Below are positions 25,601 through 33,441 of a stretch of DNA of 41,886 nt, one piece after another. Within the stretch, counting starts at the first letter, position 1; each line of letters begins with the position of its first letter. Made by a program: the position numbers and the translations under genes. The notes under the pieces were generated by a model that was not told the DNA's origin, did no database searches, and saw only the letters and a program-made list of their open reading frames with translations. Origin of the DNA: CAWKEY01 sp963848675 (GTDB lineage Bacteria > Pseudomonadota > Gammaproteobacteria > Methylococcales > Methylomonadaceae); assembly GCA_963848675.1 (NCBI GenBank), contig CAWKEY010000048.1, forward strand, positions 1 to 41,886, in the 5' to 3' direction.

Positions 25601-26225
25601 TTTCCGGAGTGAAGTTGGGGCCGAATGGTACTTCCACAATTTCCCCGATAATGGGCAGTTCGGGGCTACCCACCATTTTTAAAGCGGAGCAGCCTGGCAG
25701 TGAGAAGCGGTGGTAAATGCGGCCTTCCACCTCCTGTTCGCTAACATACACGCCGGGCAAATCAAAGCGCAGAGTCACGCCCATCGTTGTTTCATCTTTC
25801 ATGTAGATGCGTGGCGACTCGCCCTGTGCTGCATCCGGCAGGAATGGGACCCAGCCTCGCTTGGGGGTAGCTAAGGTATTCGTCTCGACAATGTTGCTCT
25901 TGGTTTTGCGGCGATTAACGGATAAGACGGCTTGGTTGTGTACCAGCTTTTCCTGGCTGAGAACAGCTTCCAGTTCAACATACTTACCCCGCTGGCCGGT
26001 GGAACTAGGCAGGTTCCAGGTGACTGTGTGATTGCGTCGGTTGTAAACGCCGTTGTTGAAGGCAGTGATTTTGGTCAGGCCGGAGTCCAGCTGATCAATA
26101 ATGACGCAATTGCTGCGTGCGAGTAAACTGTTCGAATAGTAAATCCGGTAACGAATAGTATCTCCGACCACGCGGGTATCTCTGGTGAGTTCACCGAGAT
26201 GGGATAAAATGGCAATTTTGAACAT
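22644..26225 (-). CDS. Peptidase C25 (gingipain-like) multidomain protein
   Basis: A 1193-residue protein. Residues 1-105 resemble a DUF11-type beta domain (VVGDTIRYRIYYSNSLLARS). About 140-330 correspond to the propeptide-like region of C25 enzymes, and 345-760 are the caspase-like C25 domain (CHYLIITHNGFYADKD, YILIIGDAD, FIGRIPADS). The catalytic dyad is present: His601 in YRAHGNPDSW and Cys634 in FSITCQTGWFDN. Ig/IPT-like domains follow (INILDPSDGIEGDLIHIGGA), with two more beta domains to the end. The start is supported by AGAGG six bases upstream. No signal peptide and no type IX sorting domain is visible, unusual for this family, so location is unclear. A tiny ORF with a strong ribosome-binding site and a hairpin precede it. 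Confidence 0.88.
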   Translation of the reverse strand: MFKIAILSHLGELTRDTRVVGDTIRYRIYYSNSLLARSNCVIIDQLDSGLTKITAFNNGVYNRRNHTVTWNLPSSTGQRGKYVELEAVLSQEKLVHNQAVLSVNRRKTKSNIVETNTLATPKRGWVPFLPDAAQGESPRIYMKDETTMGVTLRFDLPGVYVSEQEVEGRIYHRFSLPGCSALKMVGSPELPIIGEIVEVPFGPNFTPEIIEVKSETLTGYTIYPTQLPAVEPPQFTRPFSESKQVYLSDTIYPSQLVTVSPRDIGVIRGHRVLRLKVSPFQYNPVSKQVTTHSMIEVRLNYDKPAQIRGVPNRLRSQPFEDILSAAVINYKEPNRLKPAPEEGQDFVQGCHYLIITHNGFYADKDSTNPVLRWANWKRRKGYTTRVVNVEDIQGGNTPASIQTFIHTAYRTWSPAPSYILIIGDADLINAFPGMHHPDEKTHSGAWQPPIETDLYYTTPEGGDMPSIFIGRIPADSLQQVTDMVDKLLEYEQKPPDGEAHPGFYNDVSLVGLFADIDSNGKEGRPWIANLEAIRDFLLSKNYNVERIFSSEDGHATTPKEFNDGTDLPNDLKHPNYPWDGGAAAISRALNRGNFLITYRAHGNPDSWDEPSFDIADINALNQSHLTPLVFSITCQTGWFDNETDDDTLGGQPANAESFSGSFLRRAGAGAVGVIAMTRNSYTGWNDYLVFGMFKAIWPDFTPQPHWSKFSAPSLLHTYMPRFGQILVFSKLYMIKAEDEGDIRKAELEMQHLFGDPEMPVWTKAPTSIKVVHPRSINTNGTQRFGVKVLDGGSSQPLLNAKVVLTRENSIVQLRETGIDGVAHIELTGGAVQGDLEITVTLLGYRPYLGAITVNPAFINILDPSDGIEGDLIHIGGAGFSPGETVEFQFGGQLQVHTVVADASGEFGQGNAPEELQVPIGFPIGYANILVRGQISDRSAVAGFLVHEKEVVDLWTYNPYDSSTWSLVSGDNPVWDSPDIVLYDRNGTTVASSNLVVGERYSVNVVVRNNSTFAAHQAKAVFRWCNYGAGGPWELLPFNPVKQVNVPASPGTALAVGEFEPHVTGHVCISVTLEHPNDSNFSNIDGQENLYVGEAHSPAKVCFTVWNPTDKATPVFLEVRQIIAPGNPNKERLWASWVQHPEPQILPPGGKGEACVIIDPDVAEVHENTKAKFAVTVFIGRKMIGGVNVNMTKL

Positions 26226-26309
26226 ATAAGCCTCTTTCGACGTAGCGTCGCTTGTTGATACCGGCTAAAATTGACTACTCGTACCTGTTGAAAAATGACT
26301 AGGGGGCGA

Positions 26310-26333
26310 AGCCGGATATTGGTTTATCCGGCT
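26310..26333 (-). promoter_or_regulatory. Hairpin in the leader of the C25 gene
   Basis: AGCCGGATA and its exact complement form a 9-bp stem with a six-base loop, four bases after the stop codon of the small peptide ORF. Further downstream the transcript carries CCCCTAG, complementary to CTAGGGG inside the peptide ORF, so an alternative pairing exists. It could be an attenuator, a terminator or a stabilising loop. Confidence 0.5.
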
Positions 26334-26337
26334 GTGG

Positions 26338-26397
26338 TTAAGTGTTAAAGTAATTGAGAACATCCCCTAGCGAAATTTGATTATTTATATAACTCAT
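26338..26397 (-). CDS. 19-residue peptide, candidate leader peptide
   Basis: ATG at 26397 preceded at ideal distance by AGGAGGTG, the strongest ribosome-binding site in the window, encoding MSYINNQISLGDVLNYFNT and a TAA. It lies between the gene at 26421 and the C25 peptidase gene, all on the minus strand. The peptide has no hydrophobic segment and no run of a single amino acid. It may be a translated leader controlling the peptidase gene, a small bioactive peptide, or the 5' stub of a lost gene; the sequence does not decide. Confidence 0.5.
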   Translation of the reverse strand: MSYINNQISLGDVLNYFNT

Positions 26398-26420
26398 TTT
26401 CCACCTCCTACAACGGCTGG

Positions 26421-26925
26421 TTAGGGTTCCATAAGAACAATATTACCAAGCAAAGTCACCTGAAAGCCAAGTTTATAGATATATGCATCAGTATCCCGAA
26501 CTCCAACCACAACCTCGAGTCCTGAAAAAACAATTCTTGATAATTTGAGACTCGCTGAGATTTCTTTCAAGTGTAAGAATTGGTTTGCAAGAGTCAACCG
26601 CATATCCGGCATCGATTGATTGAGCCACATCGTATATGGAGTTTATGGTGGCAAAAGGAGCCCATTGCTCGGCCTGAAAAACCAAATTATAACCCGAAGG
26701 TGGCTTCTTGCCATAAGCCGATGAAACTGGACTGGGCCAATCTAAATATAAGTTGAAAGTCTCGTGAAGCCATGCATTGGTACTGTTGCCCCTGAAATTA
26801 ATGTCCGCAATCCCGGTAAGAGTCATAAGCCATTTTTGTTCGTCTGCTCGAGGTGGTGCGTTCACGCGCCATGGAGCCGGAACGATAACCCAGGAGTTTG
26901 CAACGTTTCGAATATCTTGTGCCAT
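26421..26925 (-). pseudogene. Hypothetical beta-rich protein gene, apparently frameshifted
   Basis: The first frame (26925-26488) starts MAQDIRNVANSWVIVPAPWR and includes NSTNAWLHETFNLYLDWPSP, but ends in unlikely sequence (FFRTRGCGWSSGY). A second frame (LKLSRIVFSGLEVVVGVRDT ... YKLGFQVTLLGNIVLMEP) continues it to 26421, so a single frameshift between about 26490 and 26590 is likely. The rebuilt protein is about 167 residues. The start at 26925 has AGAGGAA upstream, within the target duplication of the IS1595 element. No family recognised; it is the first gene of the run leading to the C25 peptidase. Confidence 0.6.
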
Positions 26926-26937
26926 GATTGTTTCCTC

Positions 26938-27994
26938 TTTGCCTATCCGGTTTGTTGCCAATCCGATGGATCGGTGATAATTTGTCGGGATGGACTCCCG
27001 CGGCTTTCCAACAACACTTCCAGAATTTCAACGGGTTTTTCCCGATGACGCTGCATGCGATGCCTATTTGGAGAAGTTGCGCTGGCCCGACGGGTTCACG
27101 TGCCCAAAATGTAAAACGCTCGGCGAACCCTATCGGTTTGCCAAGAGAACTTCGGTTGTTTTGAGGTGTCGTTCATGTCACGCCAACATCTCCCTCACGG
27201 CGACGACTGTTATGCAGTCCAGCCGCATGCCCTTATCGGTGTGGTTTTGGGGAGCTTATCTTGTGACCACGCAAACACCCGGGCAATCAGCACTCCAATT
27301 TCAAAGACAGCTCGGCCTCAAGCGCTATGAGACTGCATTTCAAATGCTTCACAAACTGCGTGCCGGTCTTGTACGTCCGGAGCGTGATGCAATCGGCGAT
27401 CAATACCCTGTTGAAGTCGATGAAGCGTTTGTCGGTGGGCGTACAAAAGGGGAAGGGCGTGGCGTTCATCATAAGGCCATTGTCGTTGGAGCGATTGAGG
27501 TACGCCCTCGAAAGACTCCTGTTAAGGGAGCAAGAAGGGCATTCTATGCGGGTCGATTACGGCTGCGTATCGTCCCTGACCGTGAGGCCAAAAGTTTAAC
27601 GACGTTTGTGCGAGAGAATGTGGCGAAAGGAGCCGTTGTGCGCACCGATGGTTGGACCGGTTACGATGACTTGAAGGCCATGGGTTATGCCCATCAGCCT
27701 CTGGCGATTAATGGAGATCCGGAAAGAATTGAAGCCCATCTTCCGATGATCCATATCGCCTTCTCAAACCTCAAAACATGGTTGCTCGGAACGCATCATG
27801 GTGTCAGCCATCGCCACTTGCAGGCCTATCTCAATGAATTTGTGTTCCGTTTCAATCGCCGTTTCTACCCAATGACGGCTTTTAACTCCGCCCTGGGGCT
27901 GGCTGCTCATGCCGTGGCTCCTACATATAAAAAGTTCTACAGCGGCGATTGGATGCACCCTGCAACGTGATTGGCAACAAACCGGATAGGCAAA
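26938..27994 (+). mobile_element. IS1595-family insertion sequence
   Basis: 1057 bp. The ends are TTTGCCTATCCGGTTTGTTG and its inverse, with at least 25 matching bases. The 8-bp target duplication GTTTCCTC is present at 26930-26937 and 27995-28002, the expected length for the family. It sits in the leader of the minus-strand gene at 26421-26925, and the duplication keeps that gene's ribosome-binding site intact. Confidence 0.92.
26990..27970 (+). CDS. IS1595-family (ISXO2-like) transposase
   Basis: A 326-residue transposase. An N-terminal zinc ribbon with CPKC and CRSC (FTCPKCKTLGEPYRF, VVLRCRSCHANIS) is followed by the ISXO2-like DDE domain: VEVDEAFVGGR has the first Asp, VVRTDGWTGYDDL the second, and ISXO2-type LLGTHHGVSHRHLQAYLNEF is near the end. 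The frame is intact and between complete inverted repeats with a clean target duplication, so this is a recent and possibly active copy. Confidence 0.92.
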   Translation: MDSRGFPTTLPEFQRVFPDDAACDAYLEKLRWPDGFTCPKCKTLGEPYRFAKRTSVVLRCRSCHANISLTATTVMQSSRMPLSVWFWGAYLVTTQTPGQSALQFQRQLGLKRYETAFQMLHKLRAGLVRPERDAIGDQYPVEVDEAFVGGRTKGEGRGVHHKAIVVGAIEVRPRKTPVKGARRAFYAGRLRLRIVPDREAKSLTTFVRENVAKGAVVRTDGWTGYDDLKAMGYAHQPLAINGDPERIEAHLPMIHIAFSNLKTWLLGTHHGVSHRHLQAYLNEFVFRFNRRFYPMTAFNSALGLAAHAVAPTYKKFYSGDWMHPAT

Positions 27995-28179
27995 GTTTCC
28001 TCTATGAATGGTTACTGGTTGCTACTCTGATTGTGTCACTCTATGGGCCGCAACCGGATTTGCAATAGAGCCCAAGGGGAGCGCCTTTCACGGAAGTTTG
28101 GCTATAAGCAGTGAAGCGTTTAACCGACTCCCGGACGTTGACTGATCTGAGATCAATTCATCTTTTATATCCGTAGCCT

Positions 28180-29355
28180 TTAATCAGTGAATATCGCTTG
28201 GCCAATGACTTTGACTGGCAGAGGGGAATACGCATAGTTATTATAGGAGAATTCTATTTCCGCGACCGAACCGATGATTTTGACATGAACATCAGAGGCC
28301 ACAGGGAATACAGTGTCCGGAGGTGCACCGCCCGGGCCAAGGATTCTGATGCGGTGATTCCATAGAATTTTTCCATCCCCTTCGGCTTGAAATTGCCTTT
28401 GCACACGACCGCGTCCGAAGCCGTCAGCGAAATGAATAAGACGAACAGAATAATCGACAACATGTTCATACTTGTCCAGAAAATCCTGAAAACTTACTGG
28501 CCCGGCCTTTCCTGTCGTCGTGTCTATCAACATAATACTGCTATTCTGAATGGTTCCTCCATCTTTTACCCCTATGATGACAACGGTATGGTGTATGACC
28601 GCAGACGGACTGACAACGAGAACGGCTAGCATGGGGCCATACCGCTCAAGCATCGCAGCATATTCTGAGGGCGGCCGACTGCTGCCGGGCTCTGTCTGCA
28701 TACCAAATCGCCTTGAGAGAACCTCCATATCTGACGCCGATGCCATTTTCCCGTGTCTCCACAATTCGGCGAAGTCTTCCCCTGCCATTTTCATTACTTC
28801 GGCGATATCGTATTGGGCCCTCTCGTCCCAACCCTTCATAAGTGTGACTCCCACTGCCCAACAATCCCACCCACCCTGAATATTGCGAATCTTTGGAAAT
28901 TGGCTGTCGGGGATCTCTACGCTGATATACTCTCTCAAGGAGAACTCAATCTCTCCATTCTCCGATTCATGGATGGTGTGAGCGGGACCACAGAATTGAT
29001 CTTCACGAAAGTGAAATGCTCCCCTCTGGCGAGCAATAAAGGGTGCCGTCGTCTTTATTTGGACAGCCCAAGACGCGGGACATAGCCCTTCCACTCTAGA
29101 CCCCCGCCAAATCTCGCTGCCCTGCCCAGTATAATCAACCTCAATCGTGAGCTTTCGGCGTTCTCCCTTGGTTGTGCGCCCACTATTTTCACGGTCAGGA
29201 CTCGATTGAGCTAATTTGATTGTTTCGCTTACGTGGGATTCAGTCCCGGGGGCGAAAAATGAGAAGGTTATGCTCAGACTCATGCACATTACGGCAAGGA
29301 GCGGTCTTGTATGCCTCGTTTTCGAACCACAGAATGTGCCATATCGAAATGCCAT
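28180..29355 (-). CDS. Papain-like cysteine peptidase, secreted or membrane-anchored
   Basis: About 391 residues from the ATG at 29355. A hydrophobic segment (LLAVMCMSLSITFSFFAPGT) near residues 18-38 acts as signal peptide or anchor. A spacer precedes the catalytic part. GGWDCWAVGVTLMKGW carries the Cys, VIHHTVVIIGVKDGG the His, and MLIDTTTGKAG the Asp, the arrangement of C39/C70-type papain-fold proteins such as AvrRpt2. The open frame extends to an ATG at 29400, but residues before 29355 are encoded by the end of an IS3 element, so the native leader is lost. A promoter or start from the IS may now drive it. Substrate unknown. Confidence 0.75.
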   Translation of the reverse strand: MAFRYGTFCGSKTRHTRPLLAVMCMSLSITFSFFAPGTESHVSETIKLAQSSPDRENSGRTTKGERRKLTIEVDYTGQGSEIWRGSRVEGLCPASWAVQIKTTAPFIARQRGAFHFREDQFCGPAHTIHESENGEIEFSLREYISVEIPDSQFPKIRNIQGGWDCWAVGVTLMKGWDERAQYDIAEVMKMAGEDFAELWRHGKMASASDMEVLSRRFGMQTEPGSSRPPSEYAAMLERYGPMLAVLVVSPSAVIHHTVVIIGVKDGGTIQNSSIMLIDTTTGKAGPVSFQDFLDKYEHVVDYSVRLIHFADGFGRGRVQRQFQAEGDGKILWNHRIRILGPGGAPPDTVFPVASDVHVKIIGSVAEIEFSYNNYAYSPLPVKVIGQAIFTD

Positions 29356-29357
29356 AT

Positions 29358-29692
29358 TGAACCGTCTAGGATTTTTCGGAGGCTGATTTTTGTGAGTCAT
29401 GATGCTTTAGCAGACCCGGTTAGTTGTTGATAATAATTTCTTTCGGCTTCTACGGGCGGAATATTTCCAAACGGCTCTAAGAGTCGTCGATGGTTAAACC
29501 AAACCACCCATTTCAAAGTTTCCAATTCTACTGCCTCACGATTTTTTCAGAACTGACGATGAATCACTTCCGCTTTACAAGCCATTAATCGTTTCTCAGC
29601 CAAGGCGTTGTCATAAGAATCACCCACGCCACCCACAGAGGCTTCAATGCCAGCGTCAGCCACACGTTCGGTATAAATGACACGCCAACAAT
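29358..29692 (-). pseudogene. IS3-family element remnant (3' end of orfB with terminal repeat)
   Basis: The translation shows the IS3 OrfB C-terminus: IYTERVADAGIEASVGGVGD and SYDNALAE carry the last catalytic region, then KAEVIHRQF, a stop where Trp is usual, and WFNHRRLLEPFGNIPPVEAE. Two compensating frameshifts occur around 29585-29610. The terminal repeat, TGAACCGTC...GGAGGCTGATTTTT, begins at 29358. The rest of the element is gone. The left end forms the new 5' region of the papain-like peptidase; the right side is fused to a truncated membrane-protein gene. Confidence 0.8.
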
Positions 29693-29877
29693 TTTGTTGA
29701 TGCGAACGTACATTGTCCGATGTTTGTCGCCAATGCTGTAAGATTAGCACCCGGTACGGGAATAAATGCAGCTGCCGTTGCAAGTAGAGCAAGCTCATTG
29801 ATTACCTCTGATAGCTCACGTGCTTTGTGAGTCATCGCCAAACAACTGTATGTTTTTTTAAGCGTTTTCTGCTCCAT
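29693..29877 (-). pseudogene. 5' fragment of a membrane-protein gene, cut by IS3
   Basis: Starts MEQKTLKKTYSCLAMTHKAR and continues ELSEVINELALLATAAAFIP then VPGANLTALATNI. A one-base deletion shifts the frame, after which WTMYVRINKIVGVSF can be read, before IS3 sequence begins. The pattern is that of a small two-helix membrane protein seen in many proteobacteria; function unknown. Not functional here. Confidence 0.65.
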
Positions 29878-29954
29878 GAACTATTGTATGTTCTAGGCTC
29901 ACGACCGCATCTGTAATTATTCCGATGAAGTATTTTCACCAAAACAGATGTTTA

Positions 29955-29983
29955 TTGACAAAAAAGCAATTCCATTCTATTTA
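29955..29983 (+). promoter_or_regulatory. Candidate sigma-70 promoter
   Basis: TTGACA at 29955-29960, a 17-base spacer and TATTTA at 29978-29983. No protein gene follows on the plus strand within 6 kb other than the IS1182 transposase, so it may drive a non-coding transcript or be fortuitous in AT-rich sequence. Confidence 0.35.
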
Positions 29984-30157
29984 GCCCAGGTGAATTTATG
30001 GATATTTTTTAAGTGCCCATTATACAGATCAAAATTAATTAAACTTTGACCAGGATCAAGTCTAATGCAAAAACATTCAAGATATATGCGTAAGTGTCTG
30101 CTATGTAGTAGGACAGACAATTAAGATGTCTGCCCTCAATTTCCGGTTCGGGTCGGT

Positions 30158-30250
30158 TTTTGCCCGTGACAAGTAACCCTAAGTTGCTATTTTAGTACGC
30201 TGAAGATTCTCAAATCTGACCTAAATACAGGGCTTTGAAGCGCAGTGGAA
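30158..30250 (+). repeat. Dispersed ~92-bp repeat (repeat D), copy 2
   Basis: Same sequence and orientation as 3861-3952 with about two substitutions. It is followed directly by a 26-base perfect palindrome that copy 1 lacks. Confidence 0.8.
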
Positions 30251-30276
30251 TGGTTATGGGAAGCTTCCCATAACCA
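30251..30276. repeat. Perfect 26-base palindrome
   Basis: TGGTTATGGGAAG is followed immediately by its exact complement. There is no loop and no T-run. It could be a dimeric regulator site or the relic of an inverted duplication at the end of repeat D. Confidence 0.75.
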
Positions 30277-30355
30277 CGCTATCAAGACTATTATTGAGTT
30301 GGTCGGTTTACCAATATCAGTGTCTGTTGTAACTTTAGTCAATATGCCGCCATCA

Positions 30356-30616
30356 TTACGGACACCCTTCTAATTTATAAATCGCATACCCTTGACTGTC
30401 GATTTGCTTTAATAACTCTGATGAAGTTTCGGCGCTGTGGCAAAATACGCAGTTTTCTTGTGTCACTACAGCGTCATGTACACCAATACTTTCTAGCCAC
30501 GTCTTAGCGTAGCCCAATGCTTTGGCGGCATTTTTTTCATCCAGCACAACATCAAAGTGCATAATTCTGCCCTGAGCTGTTTTTGCATAAGTGTCAAATA
30601 CATGTGAAAGAGACAT
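30356..30616 (-). CDS. DUF2024 family protein
   Basis: An 86-residue protein covering the whole family: MSLSHVFDTYAKTAQGRIMH then FDVVLDEKNAAKALGYAKTW, AVVTQENCVFCHSAE and the C-terminal GYAIYKLEGCP. Two Cys-x2-Cys/His-like residues (ENCVFCH) could bind a metal, but no function is established. AGGAA lies seven bases before the ATG. A short inverted repeat GGAAC-AGTGA-GTTCC at 30647-30661 is a possible operator. It is not linked to an obvious operon. Confidence 0.88.
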   Translation of the reverse strand: MSLSHVFDTYAKTAQGRIMHFDVVLDEKNAAKALGYAKTWLESIGVHDAVVTQENCVFCHSAETSSELLKQIDSQGYAIYKLEGCP

Positions 30617-31623
30617 AGATATTTCCTATTGAAATGGATTATCATTGGAACAGTGAGTTCCATCTATTTGTTTTAATTAAGGTTTTAGAGTATTATGTAG
30701 ATAGCTGCGGTAACTATCAAGGCTTAACAACTACGCTTTACACTACCCCATGTTCCTGACAGATTTTTTCGCCATCACGTTGGGTGAGCGGTTCTTTGGT
30801 TAATCCACAGATAGCGTATCCTCAAAAAATTCGCCGAGGACAAATGTGTCAAACGGCTTTGGCGTAAGGTTTAGCCATTTAATTGTTTAATCAATGCAGC
30901 CAATTCATTTTGACCGGCAGAATCCAGTGGGAGCAAAGGTTTGCGCGGAACGCCTGCGTCAAATCCGCGCAGTTGCAGGCCAGCTTTGATCGTCGTAGGT
31001 AATCCACCCTTAAGAATAAATTGCAGCAATGGGAGCTGTTGGTAGAACACTTCGCGTGCCTGCTTTAAATCACCAGCCAGACTCGCCTCATATAGCCTCA
31101 GCGGCCAGGCAGGAATCAGGTTGGGTGCAGCAGTGCACCAGCCGACAGCGCCTGCGGCAAAAGCTTCCAGTGCCAAGGGATTACTACCGTTATAGAAGGG
31201 GATTTCTGCATGGGAAAGCTGGGAAATTCGATGCATGCGTTGAATGTCGCCAGAGCTTTCTTTAACCATGGTCACGTTATCAATCTCCTTGATGATGCGC
31301 ACGATTAACTCGGGCGACAAATCCAGACCGCTGGTAGCAGGGTTGTTATAGAGCATTACCGGAATACTGATGGCCTCGCTGATAGTAGCGTAATGCTGAA
31401 AAATTTCCCGTTCTGTCAGCTTCCAATAAGAAATAGGTAAAACCATTACCGCGTCTGCACCCACTTTTTCGGCAAACTTTGCCCGGCGCACTGCGTTTTG
31501 AGTAGTCAGATCGGATATCCCAACCACTGTCGGTACGCGTTTCGCGACTTGTTTTACCGAGGCTTCCGCCACGGCATTCCATTCCTCATCGTTCAGGTAT
31601 GCACTCTCGCCAGTGCTGCCTAG

Positions 31624-33224
31624 GAGCCTGTCGGACTTCCGCCAGCTAACGTGGCTTTCTGGTAAAATAGCGACCTAACCAACATAACAACCCAGAAGTC
31701 CCATGGCCCGTTTCATTCAATACGACCGTCATCAACAATACCTGCTGCCACCGTCGGTGGATGAATGGTTGCCGGAAGATCATCTGGCGCGTTACATCGT
31801 TGAAGTCATTGATCAGCTGGATTTGTCGAAGCTGACCAGCCGCTATTCGCGCAGCGGTTCCGAGGCCTATCATCCTGCCTTGATGCTGGCCTTATTGGTT
31901 TACGGCTATGCCACCGGCACCTTCTCCAGTCGCAAAATCGAACGGGCGACGCATGATTCCGTGGCCTTCCGTTTCATCGCCGCCAATCTTCATCCCGATC
32001 ACGACACTCTGGCCCACTTCCGCAAGACCTTCCTGGTGGAACTGGAAGATTTGTTCGTGCAGGTTCTGGCCTTCGCTCAAACGATGAAGCTGGTCAAACT
32101 GGGACAGATTTCGCTGGATGGCACCAAAATCAAGGCCAACGCCTCGAAACACAAAGCGTTGTCCCACGGCCATATTGAAAAGCTGGAAGCCCAATTGCGC
32201 GAGGAAGTGCAGGCCTTGCTTGCCAAGGCCGCTGAAACCGATCAACAAGAAGCCAACGATGGCCACGACTTACCCGCCGAAATAGCGCGACGCGAAGACC
32301 GTCTGCAAAGCGTTGGCAGACGCCAAGGCCAAAATTGTTGAACGCGTTGAACAGCGCGATCAACACGCTCAACAAGAGTACGCCGACAAAGTCGCCCGCC
32401 GCGAAGCCCAGCGCGAAGCGGGACAAAAACCGCGCGGTAAGGAACCCAAAGCCCCGGAAACCGGGCCCAAAGCCAAAGACCAAATCAACTTGACCGACGA
32501 AGAATCGCGCATCATGCCCAGCCACGAAGGCTTCGTGCAAGCCTACAACGGTCAGGCCGCCGTTGATGTCGACAGCATGCTCATCGTAGCCGCCACGTTA
32601 ACCCAGCACACCAACGACAAACAGCAAGTCGAACCGATGCTGGACGAACTGGCTAAACTACCGCCCGCATTGGGCAAACCCGGCACCCTGCTGGCCGACA
32701 ACGGTTACTTCAGCCAAGGCAACGTCAAAACCTGCGCTGCCCGCAGCATCACACCCCTGATCGCCCTGGGTCGCGATGCGCATCATCTCCCTTTAGAAGA
32801 ACGACTCGCGGCGGATGCGCCCGAACCAGACAGCGATGAATCCCGTGGTCAAAATGGCTCACGTACTGAAAACCAAGCAAGGCCGCGCGCAGTACGGCAA
32901 ACGCAAATGCACCGTCGAACCGGTGTTTGGGATCATCAAACAGATCATGGGTTTTCGACAGTTCTCGTTACGAGGCCTGCAAGCGACCTCGGGCGAATGG
33001 AAGCTGGTAGCCATGGCCTACAATTTGAAACGGATGCATGTATTGGCGGCGGGTTAACCCAGAAAACCAAGCGAAATTCCAGCAATGGGCGCTAAAGGAC
33101 GACAAAGCCAGCTTGTTTCTAGCCAGAAACCCGCTCGGCAATCGTTTTGAATGCGGATTCGACTTCCCGAGAAGGACGGCTCCACTAAAAGTTAGGCCGC
33201 CAATTTTTATTGTCCGACAGGCTC
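31624..33224 (+). mobile_element. IS1182-family insertion sequence in the DapA-like gene
   Basis: 1601 bp. The ends are GAGCCTGTCGGAC and its inverse. The palindromic target CTAG is present at both borders (31620-31623 and 33225-33228), matching the 4-bp preference of this family. Its transposase has two frameshifts, so the copy was either inserted by a relative acting in trans or decayed after insertion. Confidence 0.88.
31703..33057 (+). pseudogene. IS1182-family transposase, two frameshifts
   Basis: Starts MARFIQYDRHQQYLLPPSVD and reads on in three frames. One extra A near 32308 ends the first frame (the intended reading continues ALADAKAKIVERVEQRD). A second shift near 32830 leads to the last frame (MAHVLKTKQGRAQYGKRKCT). 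The catalytic residues are all present: Asp in ISLDGTKIKANAS, Asp in LLADNGYFS, Glu in TVEPVFGIIKQIMGFRQF. As written the gene cannot make an active enzyme without multiple recoding events. Confidence 0.88.
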
Positions 33225-33441
33225 CTAGTGGAGCAATTGCATGAGAGCCGTCCTGGATAAGACGATCAATTAATTGCCCTAGCGTTTTAATATCAACCCC
33301 ACCATCTCCTGTAAAAAAAGGTGTGATTGGATAAGAGATGATACCCTTGAACAGATTTTTTGACATGATATTAAGTCCTTGTGGTGAGTGAAAAAATGAC
33401 CTGCATAAACTATATTTTGGCTAAATGGCTTATCGAAACAT

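Larger units (their letters stand above)
30871..33366 (-). pseudogene. Dihydrodipicolinate synthase (DapA) family lyase, split by IS1182
   Basis: The 5' part (33366-33225, MSKNLFKGIISYPITPFFTG ... GSHAIAPLG) and the 3' part (31623-30871) join exactly when the IS and one CTAG are removed, giving a 296-residue class I aldolase-type protein. GSTGES replaces the usual GTTGE phosphate-side motif, YNNPATSG carries the conserved Tyr, and TMVKESSGD carries the Schiff-base Lys. Members of this superfamily include DapA itself and sugar-acid or hydroxyproline lyases; context with a class II aldolase and a MocR regulator suggests catabolism rather than lysine synthesis. The gene is inactivated by a recent insertion. 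Confidence 0.88.

Noticed and set aside
28008..28145. 45-codon plus-strand frame right after the IS1595 element (MVTGCYSDCVTLW...)
   Set aside because: Partly protein-like, but no ribosome-binding site and no recognisable family; it may be the end of a lost gene, too weak to list.
29741..29760. GGGTGCTAAT on the minus strand as a MITE-A end
   Set aside because: Only ten bases match, and they fit the coding sequence of the truncated membrane-protein gene (VPGAN), so chance is more likely.
30740..30870. Minus-strand piece reading AICGLTKEPLTQRDGEKICQ
   Set aside because: Looks like a C-terminal gene tail, but no start or family could be identified.
32130..32540. Gly/Phe-rich minus-strand frame over the IS1182 transposase
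   Set aside because: Shadow of a degraded transposase gene; composition is typical of antisense translation.
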